Shown one piece after another: positions 1-7,862 of a stretch of 64,000 bases of DNA. This DNA is from RH-AL1 sp965198715 (GTDB lineage Bacteria; Pseudomonadota; Alphaproteobacteria; Rhizobiales; Beijerinckiaceae). The notes under the pieces were generated by a model. The model saw nothing but the letters and a program-made list of their open reading frames with translations, was not told where the DNA came from and searched no databases. The translations under genes were made by a program, and so were the position numbers. The stretch lies in NCBI GenBank assembly GCA_965198715.1, contig CBDAPV010000001.1, positions 1,364,001-1,428,000 on the forward strand. The letters run 5' to 3'. Every line of letters starts with the position of its first letter. The first letter of the stretch is position 1.

Positions 1-68
1 CCAAGCCACCGGCCGGCGCCGAGCACACGTTCTCCGCCAATTTCGCCTACGCGGGGACGGAGCGATGA
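1..68 (+). CDS. C-terminal end of a TonB-like protein (partial, 5' end outside window)
   Basis: Only the last 21 codons lie in the window, ending in TGA at 66-68, which overlaps the ATG of the next gene (ATGA). The tail PPAGAEHTFSANFAY resembles the C-terminal tail of the next protein (PPSGAPRGFSFGLAFHTS) in position and spacing. The two are therefore probably tandem paralogues with a TonB-like C-terminal domain. Nothing more can be said without the upstream sequence. Confidence 0.55.
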   Translation, partial: KPPAGAEHTFSANFAYAGTER

Positions 69-805
69 TCGATCGCCCCGTCGCGCCGCAGCGGCCACCG
101 CGCCGCGACTGGTTCGCGCCGGCCGTGATCGCCGGCTCGGTGGTGCTCCACGCCGGCCTCGTGGCGCCGCTGATCTGGGCGCCGCGCGCCGAAGCCGCGC
201 GAGCGCCGGCCGAGATCCCGGTCGAGGTCGTGCAGCTGCCGCCCGAACCGGCCAAGCCGCCCGAAGCAGCCAAGCCGCCGGCCAAGACGCCCGAGCCGCC
301 ACGGCGACAGGCCCAGGCCAAACCGCCTGAACCAGCCAGGCCGCCGGCGCCCAAGCCTCCCGCTCCTCAGCCTGCTGCACCAAAGCCCCAGGCTCGCAAG
401 GCGCTCGACAAGGCACGCTCGCCCGAGCCGGCCAAGGCGCCGGAGAAGAGCGTGGCGCAGCGCATGGAGCAGCTCATCGGGCCGATGCCGGCGACGGTGA
501 TGCCGGCGCTCACCTCGGGCGACAACCCGCTCGACGATACCATCTCCTACCGGCAGCTGGTCCTGAGCCGGGTCGCCAAGCAGAAGCGCGAGGATCGGCA
601 CGACGGGATCCCCACCCACGCGGTGATCGCCTTCACCATCGGCGACAAGGGCGAGGTCGTGACCTGCGAGGTGCGGGAGAAGAGCCTCGACCCCGACCTG
701 GACGCCGAGGGTATGGCGATGGTCTACCGCGGCGCGCCCTATCCGCCACCGCCGTCCGGCGCGCCGCGAGGCTTCTCCTTCGGTCTCGCCTTCCACACGT
801 CCTGA
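65..805 (+). CDS. TonB-like energy-transducer family protein
   Basis: A 246-residue protein with the classic TonB layout. It has a short basic N-terminus, one membrane segment (about residues 17-37), a long periplasm-spanning Pro/Ala/Lys-rich stretch with repeated KPPE/KPPA units (about 50-130), and a globular C-terminus (about 150-246). In the TonB family this bridges the ExbBD motor in the inner membrane to outer-membrane receptors. No exbB or exbD is visible here, so the partner is unknown and the protein could instead be a TonB-like protein with a single-domain envelope role. It starts at ATG within the stop of the preceding paralogue, which implies translational coupling. Confidence 0.75.
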   Translation: MIDRPVAPQRPPRRDWFAPAVIAGSVVLHAGLVAPLIWAPRAEAARAPAEIPVEVVQLPPEPAKPPEAAKPPAKTPEPPRRQAQAKPPEPARPPAPKPPAPQPAAPKPQARKALDKARSPEPAKAPEKSVAQRMEQLIGPMPATVMPALTSGDNPLDDTISYRQLVLSRVAKQKREDRHDGIPTHAVIAFTIGDKGEVVTCEVREKSLDPDLDAEGMAMVYRGAPYPPPPSGAPRGFSFGLAFHTS

Positions 806-822
806 GCCTGGAGCAACGGACG

Positions 823-1533
823 GTGATCCGGACTCGCTTCGCGGCGCTCGAGCTCTCGGCCTCGCGTCCTCTGCTGGTGCTCGGCGTCGCCGCTGCGCTC
901 GCCGGTTGCGGCCGCGACGCGCTGCCCTCGCCCGCCTGCGTCGCGCGCGGTATCGACGTCTCGCGCCACCAGGACGTCGTCGACTGGCAGGCCGTGGCGC
1001 GCGCGGGCGTCGCCTTCGCCTGGATCAAGGCGACGGAGGGCGGCGACTACCTCGATCCCGCCTTCCGCCGCAACTGGAGCCTCGCCGGCGCGGCCGGCGT
1101 GCGGCGCGGCGCCTATCATTTCATGTATTGGTGCCGGCCGGCGGCGGATCAGGCGCGCTGGTTCGTGATGAACGTTCCCGACGATCCCGACGCCCTGCCG
1201 CCCGTGCTCGACGTCGAATGGAACCCGGAGTCGAAGACCTGCCCCGGCACCGTGCCGGCGGCGAAGGCGCTTGCCGAAATGCGGACGATCCTCGCCGCGA
1301 TGGAGCGCGCCACCGGCCGGCGGCCGATCATCTACGCGCCGCGCGACTTCTTCGGCGAGGTCATGGCGGGCGAATTGGCGGACTACCCGCTGTGGGTCCG
1401 CGGGCTCGGCCCCACGCTGCCGGCGGAGTACGGCGACCGGTCCTGGCAGGTCCGGCAATACAGCGAGACCGGGCGCGTGCCCGGCATCAGGGGCGCCGTC
1501 GACCTCGACTGCGCCGAGGCTCAGCCTCTATGA
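823..1533 (+). CDS. GH25 family lysozyme-like lipoprotein
   Basis: A 236-residue protein with a GTG start. The N-terminus carries a lipoprotein signal with lipobox LAGC at about residues 24-27, so the mature protein should be lipid-anchored in the envelope. The rest matches the GH25 (N-acetylmuramidase) fold: GIDVSRHQ near the start of the barrel, WIKATEGGDY with the conserved Glu, and PVLDVEW carrying the paired acidic residues expected at the active site. The family cleaves the MurNAc-GlcNAc bond of peptidoglycan. It lies 17 bases after the TonB-like gene, probably in one transcript. Confidence 0.85.
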   Translation: MIRTRFAALELSASRPLLVLGVAAALAGCGRDALPSPACVARGIDVSRHQDVVDWQAVARAGVAFAWIKATEGGDYLDPAFRRNWSLAGAAGVRRGAYHFMYWCRPAADQARWFVMNVPDDPDALPPVLDVEWNPESKTCPGTVPAAKALAEMRTILAAMERATGRRPIIYAPRDFFGEVMAGELADYPLWVRGLGPTLPAEYGDRSWQVRQYSETGRVPGIRGAVDLDCAEAQPL

Positions 1534-1545
1534 GTTCCTCAAACG

Positions 1546-1575
1546 AAAAAGCCGCTGTCGGCAACCGGCAGCGGC
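1546..1575 (-). terminator. Rho-independent terminator of the DUF465 gene
   Basis: Bases 1551-1561 and 1565-1575 form an 11-bp stem with one G-T pair and a 3-base loop. Read on the minus strand, the stem is followed by five T residues (A run at 1546-1550). It lies 30 bases beyond the stop of the minus-strand gene at 1606-1782. There is no T run on the plus side, so it acts mainly on the minus strand. Confidence 0.75.
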
Positions 1576-1605
1576 GTGTCGTGGCGTCGGTGGCAGTCTC
1601 GACGC

Positions 1606-1782
1606 CTAGTGCAGCGTCTCGTTGCGCAACTTGGTGATCTCGTCCTTCAAGACGAGCTTGCGACGCTTGAGTTCCGCGACCTTCACCGCGTCGGCGGCGG
1701 GGTGGATACGCTCCTTGTCGATCTCGCGCTCGAGATTGCCGTGACGACGCTCGAGCTCGGTGAGATGGTTCTGCAGCGACAT
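1606..1782 (-). CDS. DUF465 (YdcH-like) small coiled-coil protein
   Basis: 58 residues, starting MSLQNHLTEL. A longer frame begins at 1842, but the ATG at 1782 has an AAGGA-type ribosome site just upstream and gives the usual length for the family. The protein is almost entirely heptad-like helix rich in Glu, Arg and Lys (LERRHGNLEREIDKE, then a second helix). This matches DUF465, whose function is not established. It is a single-gene transcript with its own terminator. Confidence 0.85.
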   Translation of the reverse strand: MSLQNHLTELERRHGNLEREIDKERIHPAADAVKVAELKRRKLVLKDEITKLRNETLH

Positions 1783-1927
1783 GCCTACGTCCTTCTTCGC
1801 GTTGGGACGACGGCAGTGTGACACAGCCAATACGGCCCGCAAGCAGTTTTCATGGGCCGTTCATTTTCGTTGCTGCGTGCTTTCCGGGCAGATGGCCCGG
1901 AAGCAAGCTTTTGTTCTGTCGGTTCGT

Positions 1928-2734
1928 TCAGCCGCTGATGCCGGCAATCGCAGACAGCAGGCGCGCGATGTCCTGCGGGCGCGACAGGCGGTGGTCACCG
2001 TCCTTGATCAGGGTCAGCACCGCGGCATCGCCGGCGAGATGCTCGATCAGCGTCGTGGCGGTGCGCCAGGGCACGTCGGGGTCGTTCATGCCCTGCAGGA
2101 TGTGCATCGGCGCGTGCGTGCGCACGATCCCATCGAGGACGAGGTGCCGGCGGCCGTCTTCCAGCAGCGCGCGCGTGATCGGCACCGGCGGCCCGTATTG
2201 CGAGGCCTGCAGGGTGACGCCCACCGTCTCGATCTCTCGCCGCGCCGCGACGTCGAGCCCGGGGCGGATCAGGCGCTCGGTGAAATCGGGCGCCGGGGCC
2301 AGCAGCACCAGCCCGGCCGCCGGCATGCCGGCCGCGGCGAGCGCGCGCGCCGCGAGCAGGGCCAGCCAGCCGCCCATGGACGAGCCGACCAGGATCGGCC
2401 CGGCGCCGCCAGCGGTTGCCGGCCGGGCCGCGATCGCCGCGAGGCTGTCCTCCAGCCAGCGCGAGATCGTGCCGTCCTCGAAGCGCCCGTCGGATTCGCC
2501 GTGTCCGGAATAGTCGAAGCGCAGGAAGGCGCGGCCGTGCTCCACCGCCCAGGCGTCGAGCGCGTTGGCCTTGGTGGCGAGCATGTCCGAGCGGAACCCG
2601 CCGAGCCAGATCACCACCGGCCCGCCACCCTCGCGGAAGCGCAACGCCAAGCGCCGCCGCTCGTCGCCGACCGCGATGAAGGAAGGCGCGCAATGTTCGC
2701 CCGCCGTTAACCTCGATGCTTCAACCTCTTCCAT
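1928..2734 (-). CDS. alpha/beta hydrolase (serine hydrolase)
   Basis: 268 residues from the ATG at 2734; the open frame upstream is antisense to the neighbouring glycosyltransferase and was trimmed. It shows the alpha/beta hydrolase hallmarks in order: a core strand with oxyanion region (VIWLGGFRSDM), DYSGHGES, the nucleophile elbow GSSMGGW with Ser, a late Asp region (GMNDPDVPW), and the final His in DGDHRLS. The pattern is closest to the small thioesterase/ABHD10-like group. Substrate cannot be read from the sequence. It is divergent from the GT4 gene at 2786 with only 51 bases between starts. Confidence 0.8.
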   Translation of the reverse strand: MEEVEASRLTAGEHCAPSFIAVGDERRRLALRFREGGGPVVIWLGGFRSDMLATKANALDAWAVEHGRAFLRFDYSGHGESDGRFEDGTISRWLEDSLAAIAARPATAGGAGPILVGSSMGGWLALLAARALAAAGMPAAGLVLLAPAPDFTERLIRPGLDVAARREIETVGVTLQASQYGPPVPITRALLEDGRRHLVLDGIVRTHAPMHILQGMNDPDVPWRTATTLIEHLAGDAAVLTLIKDGDHRLSRPQDIARLLSAIAGISG

Positions 2735-2785
2735 AGGCGCGATGCCGCCCTCCCAGCCTGCGGGCTTCCTTAGCGCATCGGTGCC

Positions 2786-4006
2786 ATGAGCGACCAGGAT
2801 TACGGCTTCTCCCTTCAGCGACGCGGCGCGCATCGTCTGGCGGGCCGCACGATCCTCCAGGTGGTGTCGGCCCTCGCCGATCCCGATCTCGATCGTCCGG
2901 CGATCGACATCGCCGCGGCGCTCGCCGAAGTCGGTGCCCGGCCGCTCGTGGCGGCGCCGCCCGGCCGCCTCGTCAGCGACCTCCAAGCCAAGGGCGGCGT
3001 GTGGCTCGACTTCCCCTCGGCCAGCAAGAACCCTTTTGCCATGGCGCTGGCGACGCGGCGGTTGCGGCGGCTTCTGGCGCAGGAACAGGTCGACCTGGTC
3101 CACGCCCGCTCGCGCCCGGGCGGCTGGATGAGCTACGCCGCCACGCGATCGGGCAAGGTGCCGCTGGCCACTAGCCTCGCGGGCATCGTGCCGGGGCAGT
3201 CGGTGCTGCGGCAGCGCTACAATTCGGTGATGGCCAAGGGCGACACCGTCTTCGCCGGATCCAGGTTCGCAGCGGCGACGATCTCTTCGCTCTATCCGGC
3301 GGCGGCCGGTCACATCACGCTGATCCGGCCCGGCGTCGACCTCAGACCCTACGCCGCCGCGACGATCGAGGCGTCGCGCGTTCAGGCGTTGCGCCGCGCC
3401 TGGGCCGTGGCCCCGGAGGAGCGCATCCTCCTGCTCGTCGCCCCAGCCAGCGTCTGGAAGGGTCACAAGGTGCTGATCGAGGCGGCCCGCCTGCTGGTCG
3501 AGCGCGGCACGACCGATCTGAAGCTCGTCTTCATCGGCGAGAGCCGCAGCGGCTTCGATCGCGAGATCGACGTGGCGGTGAAGAGCGCCAAGCTCGGGGC
3601 GCGTGTGCATCGGGAGGCGACCTGCCCGGACATGCCGGCGGCGCTGCTCGCCGCGAGTGCCGTCGTCGTACCCTCGATCGAGGCCGAGAGCTTCGGCCGC
3701 ATCGCGGTGGAGGCCCAGGCGGTCGGAACGCCCGTCGTCGTCTCCGATCTCGGTGCGCTGCCGGAAACGGTGCTGGCGCCGCCCGACATCGAACCCGCCC
3801 GCCGCACCGGGTGGCGCATCTCGCCGAGCGATCCTGCCCTGCTTGCCGATGCGATCGGCGAGGCGTTGGCCCTGGGCGCGTCGGGCCGCGACGCGCTCGG
3901 ATCGCGCGCGCGCCGGCAGGCCGAGGAGCGCTTCTCCATCGCGCGCATGGCCCGCGAAACACTCGATGCCTATGCCGCCTTGCTCGAGCGTCACGCCAAT
4001 CGGTGA
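2786..4006 (+). CDS. glycosyltransferase family 4 protein
   Basis: 406 residues in two Rossmann halves (GT-B fold). The N-terminal half has ILQVVSAL and HARSRPGGWMS. The C-terminal half has LLLVAPASVWKGHKVLIEAA and the family signature ESFGRIAVE (E-x7-E, about residues 301-309), followed by the GTPVVVSDLGALPE loop that binds the nucleotide sugar. Such enzymes build lipopolysaccharide or capsule. It stands alone between the divergent hydrolase and infC, away from the large sugar cluster, so it probably has its own cell-surface role. Donor and acceptor are unknown. Confidence 0.85.
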   Translation: MSDQDYGFSLQRRGAHRLAGRTILQVVSALADPDLDRPAIDIAAALAEVGARPLVAAPPGRLVSDLQAKGGVWLDFPSASKNPFAMALATRRLRRLLAQEQVDLVHARSRPGGWMSYAATRSGKVPLATSLAGIVPGQSVLRQRYNSVMAKGDTVFAGSRFAAATISSLYPAAAGHITLIRPGVDLRPYAAATIEASRVQALRRAWAVAPEERILLLVAPASVWKGHKVLIEAARLLVERGTTDLKLVFIGESRSGFDREIDVAVKSAKLGARVHREATCPDMPAALLAASAVVVPSIEAESFGRIAVEAQAVGTPVVVSDLGALPETVLAPPDIEPARRTGWRISPSDPALLADAIGEALALGASGRDALGSRARRQAEERFSIARMARETLDAYAALLERHANR

Positions 4007-4169
4007 CCCCCGGTTCGTGTCCGCGACACCTGTATCACCGTCGATCGTACGAACGGGCCGAACAAAGGGCGCGTCTTCATTGACTTTGCCGAGCTAACAA
4101 CCGATCTTTTTGTTTAGTCCGCCGGCAGCGGTGCCCGAACTTCTGGCCGCCGGATCGTCCAATCACTTC

Positions 4170-4174
4170 AGGAG
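4170..4174 (+). promoter_or_regulatory. Shine-Dalgarno site supporting an AUU start of infC
   Basis: AGGAG lies 6 bases before an ATT at 4181. From the first downstream ATG (4193) it would be 18 bases away, too far for normal initiation. The spacing therefore decides in favour of the AUU start. Confidence 0.7.
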
Positions 4175-4180
4175 AACACC

Positions 4181-4720
4181 ATTCGTCGTCCCATGAAAGC
4201 TCCGCCGGTCCCGCAAAAGGACGGACCGCGCACCAACCGGGAGATACGCGTCAGGGAAGTCCAGCTGATCGACGCCGAAGGTCTGAACCGCGGCGTCACC
4301 GAAATCGCGGCGGCGTTGCAGGTCGCAGAGGAGGCCGGCCTCGACTTGGTCGAGATCGTGCCCAATGCCACCCCGCCGGTCTGCAAGATCCTCGACTACG
4401 GCCGCCATCGTTTCGCCGAGCAGAAGAAGGCCGCCGAGGCCCGCAAGCGCCAGAAGACCGTCGAGCTCAAGGAGATCAAGCTCCGCCCCGGTATCGACGA
4501 TCACGACTACGATACCAAGATGAAGGCGGTGAAGCGCTTCTTCGAGGACGGCGACAAGGTCAAGGTGACGCTCCGCTTCCGCGGCCGCGAGATGGCGCAC
4601 CAGGACATCGGCTTCCGCCTGCTCGAGCGCGTCAAGCTTGAGACGACGACCTTCGCCAAGGTCGAGGCCGAGCCCTCGATGGAGGGGCGGCAGATGGTGA
4701 TGGTGCTGGCGCCGCGTTAA
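4181..4720 (+). CDS. infC: translation initiation factor IF-3, AUU start codon
   Basis: 179 residues if started at ATT (4181), 175 from ATG (4193). The extra residues read R-R-P before MKAPP, and N-termini of the form MRRP followed by a KDGPR-like segment are typical of alphaproteobacterial IF-3. The N-domain carries NREIRVREVQLIDAEG, then the linker and the C-domain with LKEIKLRPGIDDHDY and VKVTLRFRGREMAH. IF-3 binds the 30S subunit and rejects non-standard start codons, so a rare AUU start gives self-limiting expression, as established for E. coli infC. A possible weak -35 (TTGACT, 4080-4085) lies upstream. rpmI and rplT do not follow directly. Confidence 0.95.
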   Translation: MRRPMKAPPVPQKDGPRTNREIRVREVQLIDAEGLNRGVTEIAAALQVAEEAGLDLVEIVPNATPPVCKILDYGRHRFAEQKKAAEARKRQKTVELKEIKLRPGIDDHDYDTKMKAVKRFFEDGDKVKVTLRFRGREMAHQDIGFRLLERVKLETTTFAKVEAEPSMEGRQMVMVLAPR

Positions 4721-4849
4721 CCGTTGTTTTCTCTAGGATCGCGTTCGGCTGGCATTCAGCTGGGAAGCGGCTAAAAACGGTTGCGGACGATTGAACAAGC
4801 CAGGGTCTGGCGTGTTGTGCCGCCGACCACCCACAGATTTGGAGTTCAC

Positions 4850-5188
4850 ATGAAGATCAGCACCATTGCCGCCCTCACGTTCGCCGCCTTGATCGGCGGC
4901 ACGTCGCTCTCTGTCGCGCAGACGACCGGCACCCCGCAGGTCCCCAACCCCGCCAACCCCGCGCCGGCCAACCCGACCGCCACGAACGGCGGCCCGACCG
5001 AGGCCCCCGCCAAGGCCGGCAACAAGATGGGTACCGGCGAGGCTGGCGCCATGGGTGGCGAGAAGATGTCCAGCGGCAAGATGATGTCGAAGAAGAAGTC
5101 CAAGAAGAAGATGATGGGTCACGTGAGCCACAAGCGCATGATGCACCACATGAGCCACGGCAAGATGCCCGGCCATCGCACGTTCTGA
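4850..5188 (+). CDS. small secreted Pro/Asn-, then Met/Lys/His-rich protein
   Basis: 112 residues from the ATG at 4850, which has GGAG just upstream. An export signal occupies about residues 1-23 (MKISTIAAL...LSVAQ). It is followed by a disordered stretch of Pro/Asn/Ala/Thr repeats, then a C-terminal 50 residues very rich in Met, Lys, His and Gly, with segments such as KKKSKKKMMGHVSHK and HHMSHGKM. Met/His clusters of this kind often bind copper, and the Lys runs suggest binding to acidic polymers; both are inferences. No known domain is recognised. It forms its own unit ending at the terminator at 5210. Confidence 0.7.
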   Translation: MKISTIAALTFAALIGGTSLSVAQTTGTPQVPNPANPAPANPTATNGGPTEAPAKAGNKMGTGEAGAMGGEKMSSGKMMSKKKSKKKMMGHVSHKRMMHHMSHGKMPGHRTF

Positions 5189-5209
5189 TTGTCAGCGTTC
5201 TAGAGAGAT

Positions 5210-5241
5210 GGCCGCCGCGGCAAATGCCCGGCGGCCTTTCT
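5210..5241 (+). terminator. Rho-independent terminator
   Basis: An 8-bp GC stem (5210-5217 with 5229-5236) is followed by TTTCT on the plus strand. It lies 22 bases after the small secreted protein gene. Confidence 0.7.
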
Positions 5242-5264
5242 CATGGCCTCTGGTAGTAGACCGC

Positions 5265-5696
5265 TCAGAACGGCTTCACGATCACCAGGACGACGATGCC
5301 GATGAGCAGCAGCGTCGGCACCTCGTTGAGGATCCGGAAATCCCGCGAGCTGCGTTTCGACGTTCCGGCCGCGAGCTTCTTGCGCTCCACCGACAGATAG
5401 CCGTGGAGGCCGCTGAGGATCAGCACCAGCATGATCTTCCAGTGCAGCCAGCCGGCCTTCAACCAGCCGCCCTGGATCATCAGCGTGACGCCGGTGATCC
5501 AGACCACGATCATCGACGGCAGCATGATGGCCTTCATCAGCCGCCGCTCCATGACCTGGAAGGTCGCCGCCTGCAGAGAGCCGGCGCCGGCCTCGACGTG
5601 GTAGACGAAGAGCCGTGGCAGGTAGAGCAGGCCGACCATCCAGGCGATGATCGCCAGCACGTGCACCGCCTTCAGCCAGAGATAGCTATTGCCCAT
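5265..5696 (-). CDS. hemJ: protoporphyrinogen IX oxidase HemJ
   Basis: 143 residues with four membrane helices (about 5-25, 50-75, 80-98, 122-142). The N-terminal helix carries the conserved His in LKAVHVLAIIAWM, and later segments HWKIMLVLILSGLHGY and LNEVPTLLLIGIVV are typical of the HemJ (UPF0093/CopD-like) family. HemJ performs the penultimate step of heme synthesis, oxidising protoporphyrinogen IX to protoporphyrin IX in the inner membrane. The length is as expected. No heme neighbour is present; the hemE and hemC genes must be elsewhere. Confidence 0.9.
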   Translation of the reverse strand: MGNSYLWLKAVHVLAIIAWMVGLLYLPRLFVYHVEAGAGSLQAATFQVMERRLMKAIMLPSMIVVWITGVTLMIQGGWLKAGWLHWKIMLVLILSGLHGYLSVERKKLAAGTSKRSSRDFRILNEVPTLLLIGIVVLVIVKPF

Positions 5697-6129
5697 CGTG
5701 GATCCGCTCCCGCTCGTCTCGGGGCAGGGCTAAACGGTTTCGCCGGTGAAATCCACGCGCGGCTTGCCGATGCGGCGACACGGACGAACGGCCGGGACAG
5801 CTGCCGCTTGTCACGTCGTGGCCTGGGCCCAATTCTTCGGCGAGGGCGGATCGAGGACACAGGTCATGACGGACAAGGACGTCGGATCGAAGGCGCCTGA
5901 GCATGCCTACAGCGTCGACATCCTTCGACCACGGCATCAGATACCTCGTGAAGCACGAGATCCTCGGACAGTGAGTACGCCTCACCTGCAAAAGCCTCGG
6001 TCGGCGGACGCGTAGCACGTCAGGCAGCGATGATCCTCCCCCCGTTTCGCGGAGGAGGATGGGCGCGCCATGAGCGTCGGCGGCTCCCGCCTTTGCCTTG
6101 GCTACGGCGGCGCCCTATGAAGCGGCGCC
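5697..6129. other. 433-base stretch without a convincing gene
   Basis: Short open frames here (for example an 89-codon plus frame at 5746) have no ribosome site, no family resemblance and mixed composition. The one visible structure is a hairpin at 6033-6060 with about 10 paired bases (one mismatch) and an 8-base loop, not followed by a T run. The stretch probably contains the promoters of hemJ and of the chorismate mutase gene. Confidence 0.5.
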
Positions 6130-6993
6130 ATGACCCAGACGATTGAGCCGCGCGCGCGCGAGGCGGACCTGACCGCCTTGCGCCGTGAGATCGATGCGAT
6201 CGATCTCGCCTTGCACGAAGGCCTGATCGCGCGCGGCGAGATCATCGACCGGCTGATCGCGGTCAAGGCGGCGGCGGGCGGCGGCTCGGCGTTCCGTCCG
6301 GCGCGTGAGGCTGCAATGATGCGCGCGCTCGTCGAGCGCCACCGGGGCATCCTGCCGCTCGACACGCTCGAGGGCATCTGGCGCATCATCATCTCGACCT
6401 TCACCTTCGTGCAGGCGCGCTACACCGTGCACGCGGATGATACGGGCGGCGATGCGCCGGTGCGCGACAGCGCCCGCTTCCATTTCGGTTTCACGGTGCC
6501 CCTCGTCACACATGGCTCGCCCGGCGACGTCGTCGCCGCGGTCGCCGGTGCGCCGGGCGACCTCGGGCTGCTGCGTGCCGCCGATTGCGACGTTGCCTGG
6601 TGGGACGCGTTGCGCGCGCCCGACGCCCCCAAGATCATCGCCCGGCTGCCCTTTGTCGAGCGGGTGGACCACGCCGCCGGCCTGCCGTTGTTCGTGGTGG
6701 CGAAGCCGCTCGCCGACGCCGCGCCGCACGACGTGGTGCTCCATGCGGTCACGCTGCTCGGCGCGCGCCCGCGGCCGGGCGGCCCCATGACGGTCGTCGC
6801 CGAGGCGCCTGCCGTTGCCGGCACCAGCTATCTCCTCGCCAGCCCCGGCGGCGTGACGCAGGAGGTCATCGCGAGGGCCCTGCAGGCGCCGGATGCGCTG
6901 CTGCCGGCCGTCGCCTTCGTCGGGTCGCATGCCGCGCGCTTCGAGGTCGACCGCGGCTTCGCCGCGACCGCCGGCATTCCCCCCGCCGCTTGA
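6130..6993 (+). CDS. chorismate mutase (AroQ class) with an extra C-terminal domain
   Basis: 287 residues. Residues 12-100 form the three-helix AroQ chorismate mutase: LRREIDAIDLALHEGLIARG, then the Lys in LIAVKAAAG, then FRPAREAAMMRALVERH and LEGIWRIII. Chorismate mutase converts chorismate to prephenate for Phe and Tyr synthesis. The remaining 180 residues (GDVVAAVAGAPGDLGLLRAA..., PFVERVDHAAGLPLFVVAKP) are not the prephenate dehydratase or dehydrogenase domains usually fused to AroQ, and I do not recognise them. They could be a sensory or regulatory domain. ATP12 follows after 16 bases. Confidence 0.8.
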   Translation: MTQTIEPRAREADLTALRREIDAIDLALHEGLIARGEIIDRLIAVKAAAGGGSAFRPAREAAMMRALVERHRGILPLDTLEGIWRIIISTFTFVQARYTVHADDTGGDAPVRDSARFHFGFTVPLVTHGSPGDVVAAVAGAPGDLGLLRAADCDVAWWDALRAPDAPKIIARLPFVERVDHAAGLPLFVVAKPLADAAPHDVVLHAVTLLGARPRPGGPMTVVAEAPAVAGTSYLLASPGGVTQEVIARALQAPDALLPAVAFVGSHAARFEVDRGFAATAGIPPAA

Positions 6994-7009
6994 ACCAGGA
7001 TGACAGCCC

Positions 7010-7804
7010 ATGAGCGATGGACGCGGCGACGGTCGCCCGGCCGAGATCGATCCCGTAGCCATGGCGCGTCGCGACCTCAAGAAGGCATTGCCGCGGCGCT
7101 TCTACGCCGAGGTCGCGATCGGCTCCACAACGAGCGGCCATTTCGCCGTGCTGCTCGACGGGCGCCCGGTACGCACCCCCGCCAAGGCCGCCCTCGCGGT
7201 GCCGGGCGAAGGCTTGGCGCAGGCCCTCGCCGCCGAGTGGCGCGCCCAGGGCGAGATCATCGAGCCGGACACGATGCCGATCACGCGTCTCGTCAACTCG
7301 GCGCTGGACGGCGTCGCGAAGGCGCGCGAGGCGACGCTCGACGAAGTGGCGAAGTTCGCCGAGACCGACCTCGTCTGCTACCGCGCGGGTGCGCCCGCCG
7401 CCCTCGTCGCCGCGCAGGCGGCGGCATGGGACCCGGTGCTCGCCTTCGCGCGCGACGCCCTCGACGCGCGCTTCATCGTCGCCGAAGGCGTGATGTACGT
7501 CGCTCAACCGGATGCGGCCGGCGTGGCGGTGCGACGTGCCTTGGAGGCGGAGGCGACGGGTCCCTCGGGCGTGCTTCGGCTCGCTGCGCTGAACATCATG
7601 ACGAGCCTCACCGGCTCCGTCCTGCTGGCTCTCGCCATCGCTCGCGGCCGCATCGATGCGGCCGACGCTTGGCGCGCCGCCCACGTCGACGAAGACTATC
7701 AGAACGCGATCTGGGGGCATGATGCCGAGGCAATCGCGCGTCGCGCGCTGCGCTGGCGCGACATGCAGGCCGCCGTGGTGGTCGCAGTGCTGACCGCTAC
7801 ATGA
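7010..7804 (+). CDS. ATP12-family F1-ATPase assembly chaperone
   Basis: 264 residues. The N-terminal third carries the family signature: RFYAEVAIG, FAVLLDGRPVRTPAKAALAVP and AEWRAQGEIIEPDTMPITRLVNSALDG. The helical C-terminal two thirds include FAETDLVCYRA and the YQNAIWGHDAEA motif. ATP12 binds the alpha subunit of F1 before the alpha3beta3 hexamer forms, and it is found in alphaproteobacteria and mitochondria. It is read from an ATG 16 bases downstream of the chorismate mutase stop, so it is probably co-transcribed. Confidence 0.93.
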   Translation: MSDGRGDGRPAEIDPVAMARRDLKKALPRRFYAEVAIGSTTSGHFAVLLDGRPVRTPAKAALAVPGEGLAQALAAEWRAQGEIIEPDTMPITRLVNSALDGVAKAREATLDEVAKFAETDLVCYRAGAPAALVAAQAAAWDPVLAFARDALDARFIVAEGVMYVAQPDAAGVAVRRALEAEATGPSGVLRLAALNIMTSLTGSVLLALAIARGRIDAADAWRAAHVDEDYQNAIWGHDAEAIARRALRWRDMQAAVVVAVLTAT

Positions 7805-7862
7805 GGAGGCGGGAACCGGCATACCCGCGTCTTCGTTCCTGCGTACATACTGGAGGCGGGTC

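Noticed and set aside
2735..3994. Minus-strand extension of the alpha/beta hydrolase to 688 codons
   Set aside because: It is antisense to the GT4 gene at 2786-4006, which has clear family motifs; the ATG at 2734 is the sensible start.
4193..4720. infC starting at ATG 4193
   Set aside because: The ribosome site is 18 bases away; the ATT at 4181 fits spacing and N-terminal conservation.
5746..6015. 89-codon plus frame between hemJ and chorismate mutase
   Set aside because: No ribosome site, no family likeness, and irregular codon use.
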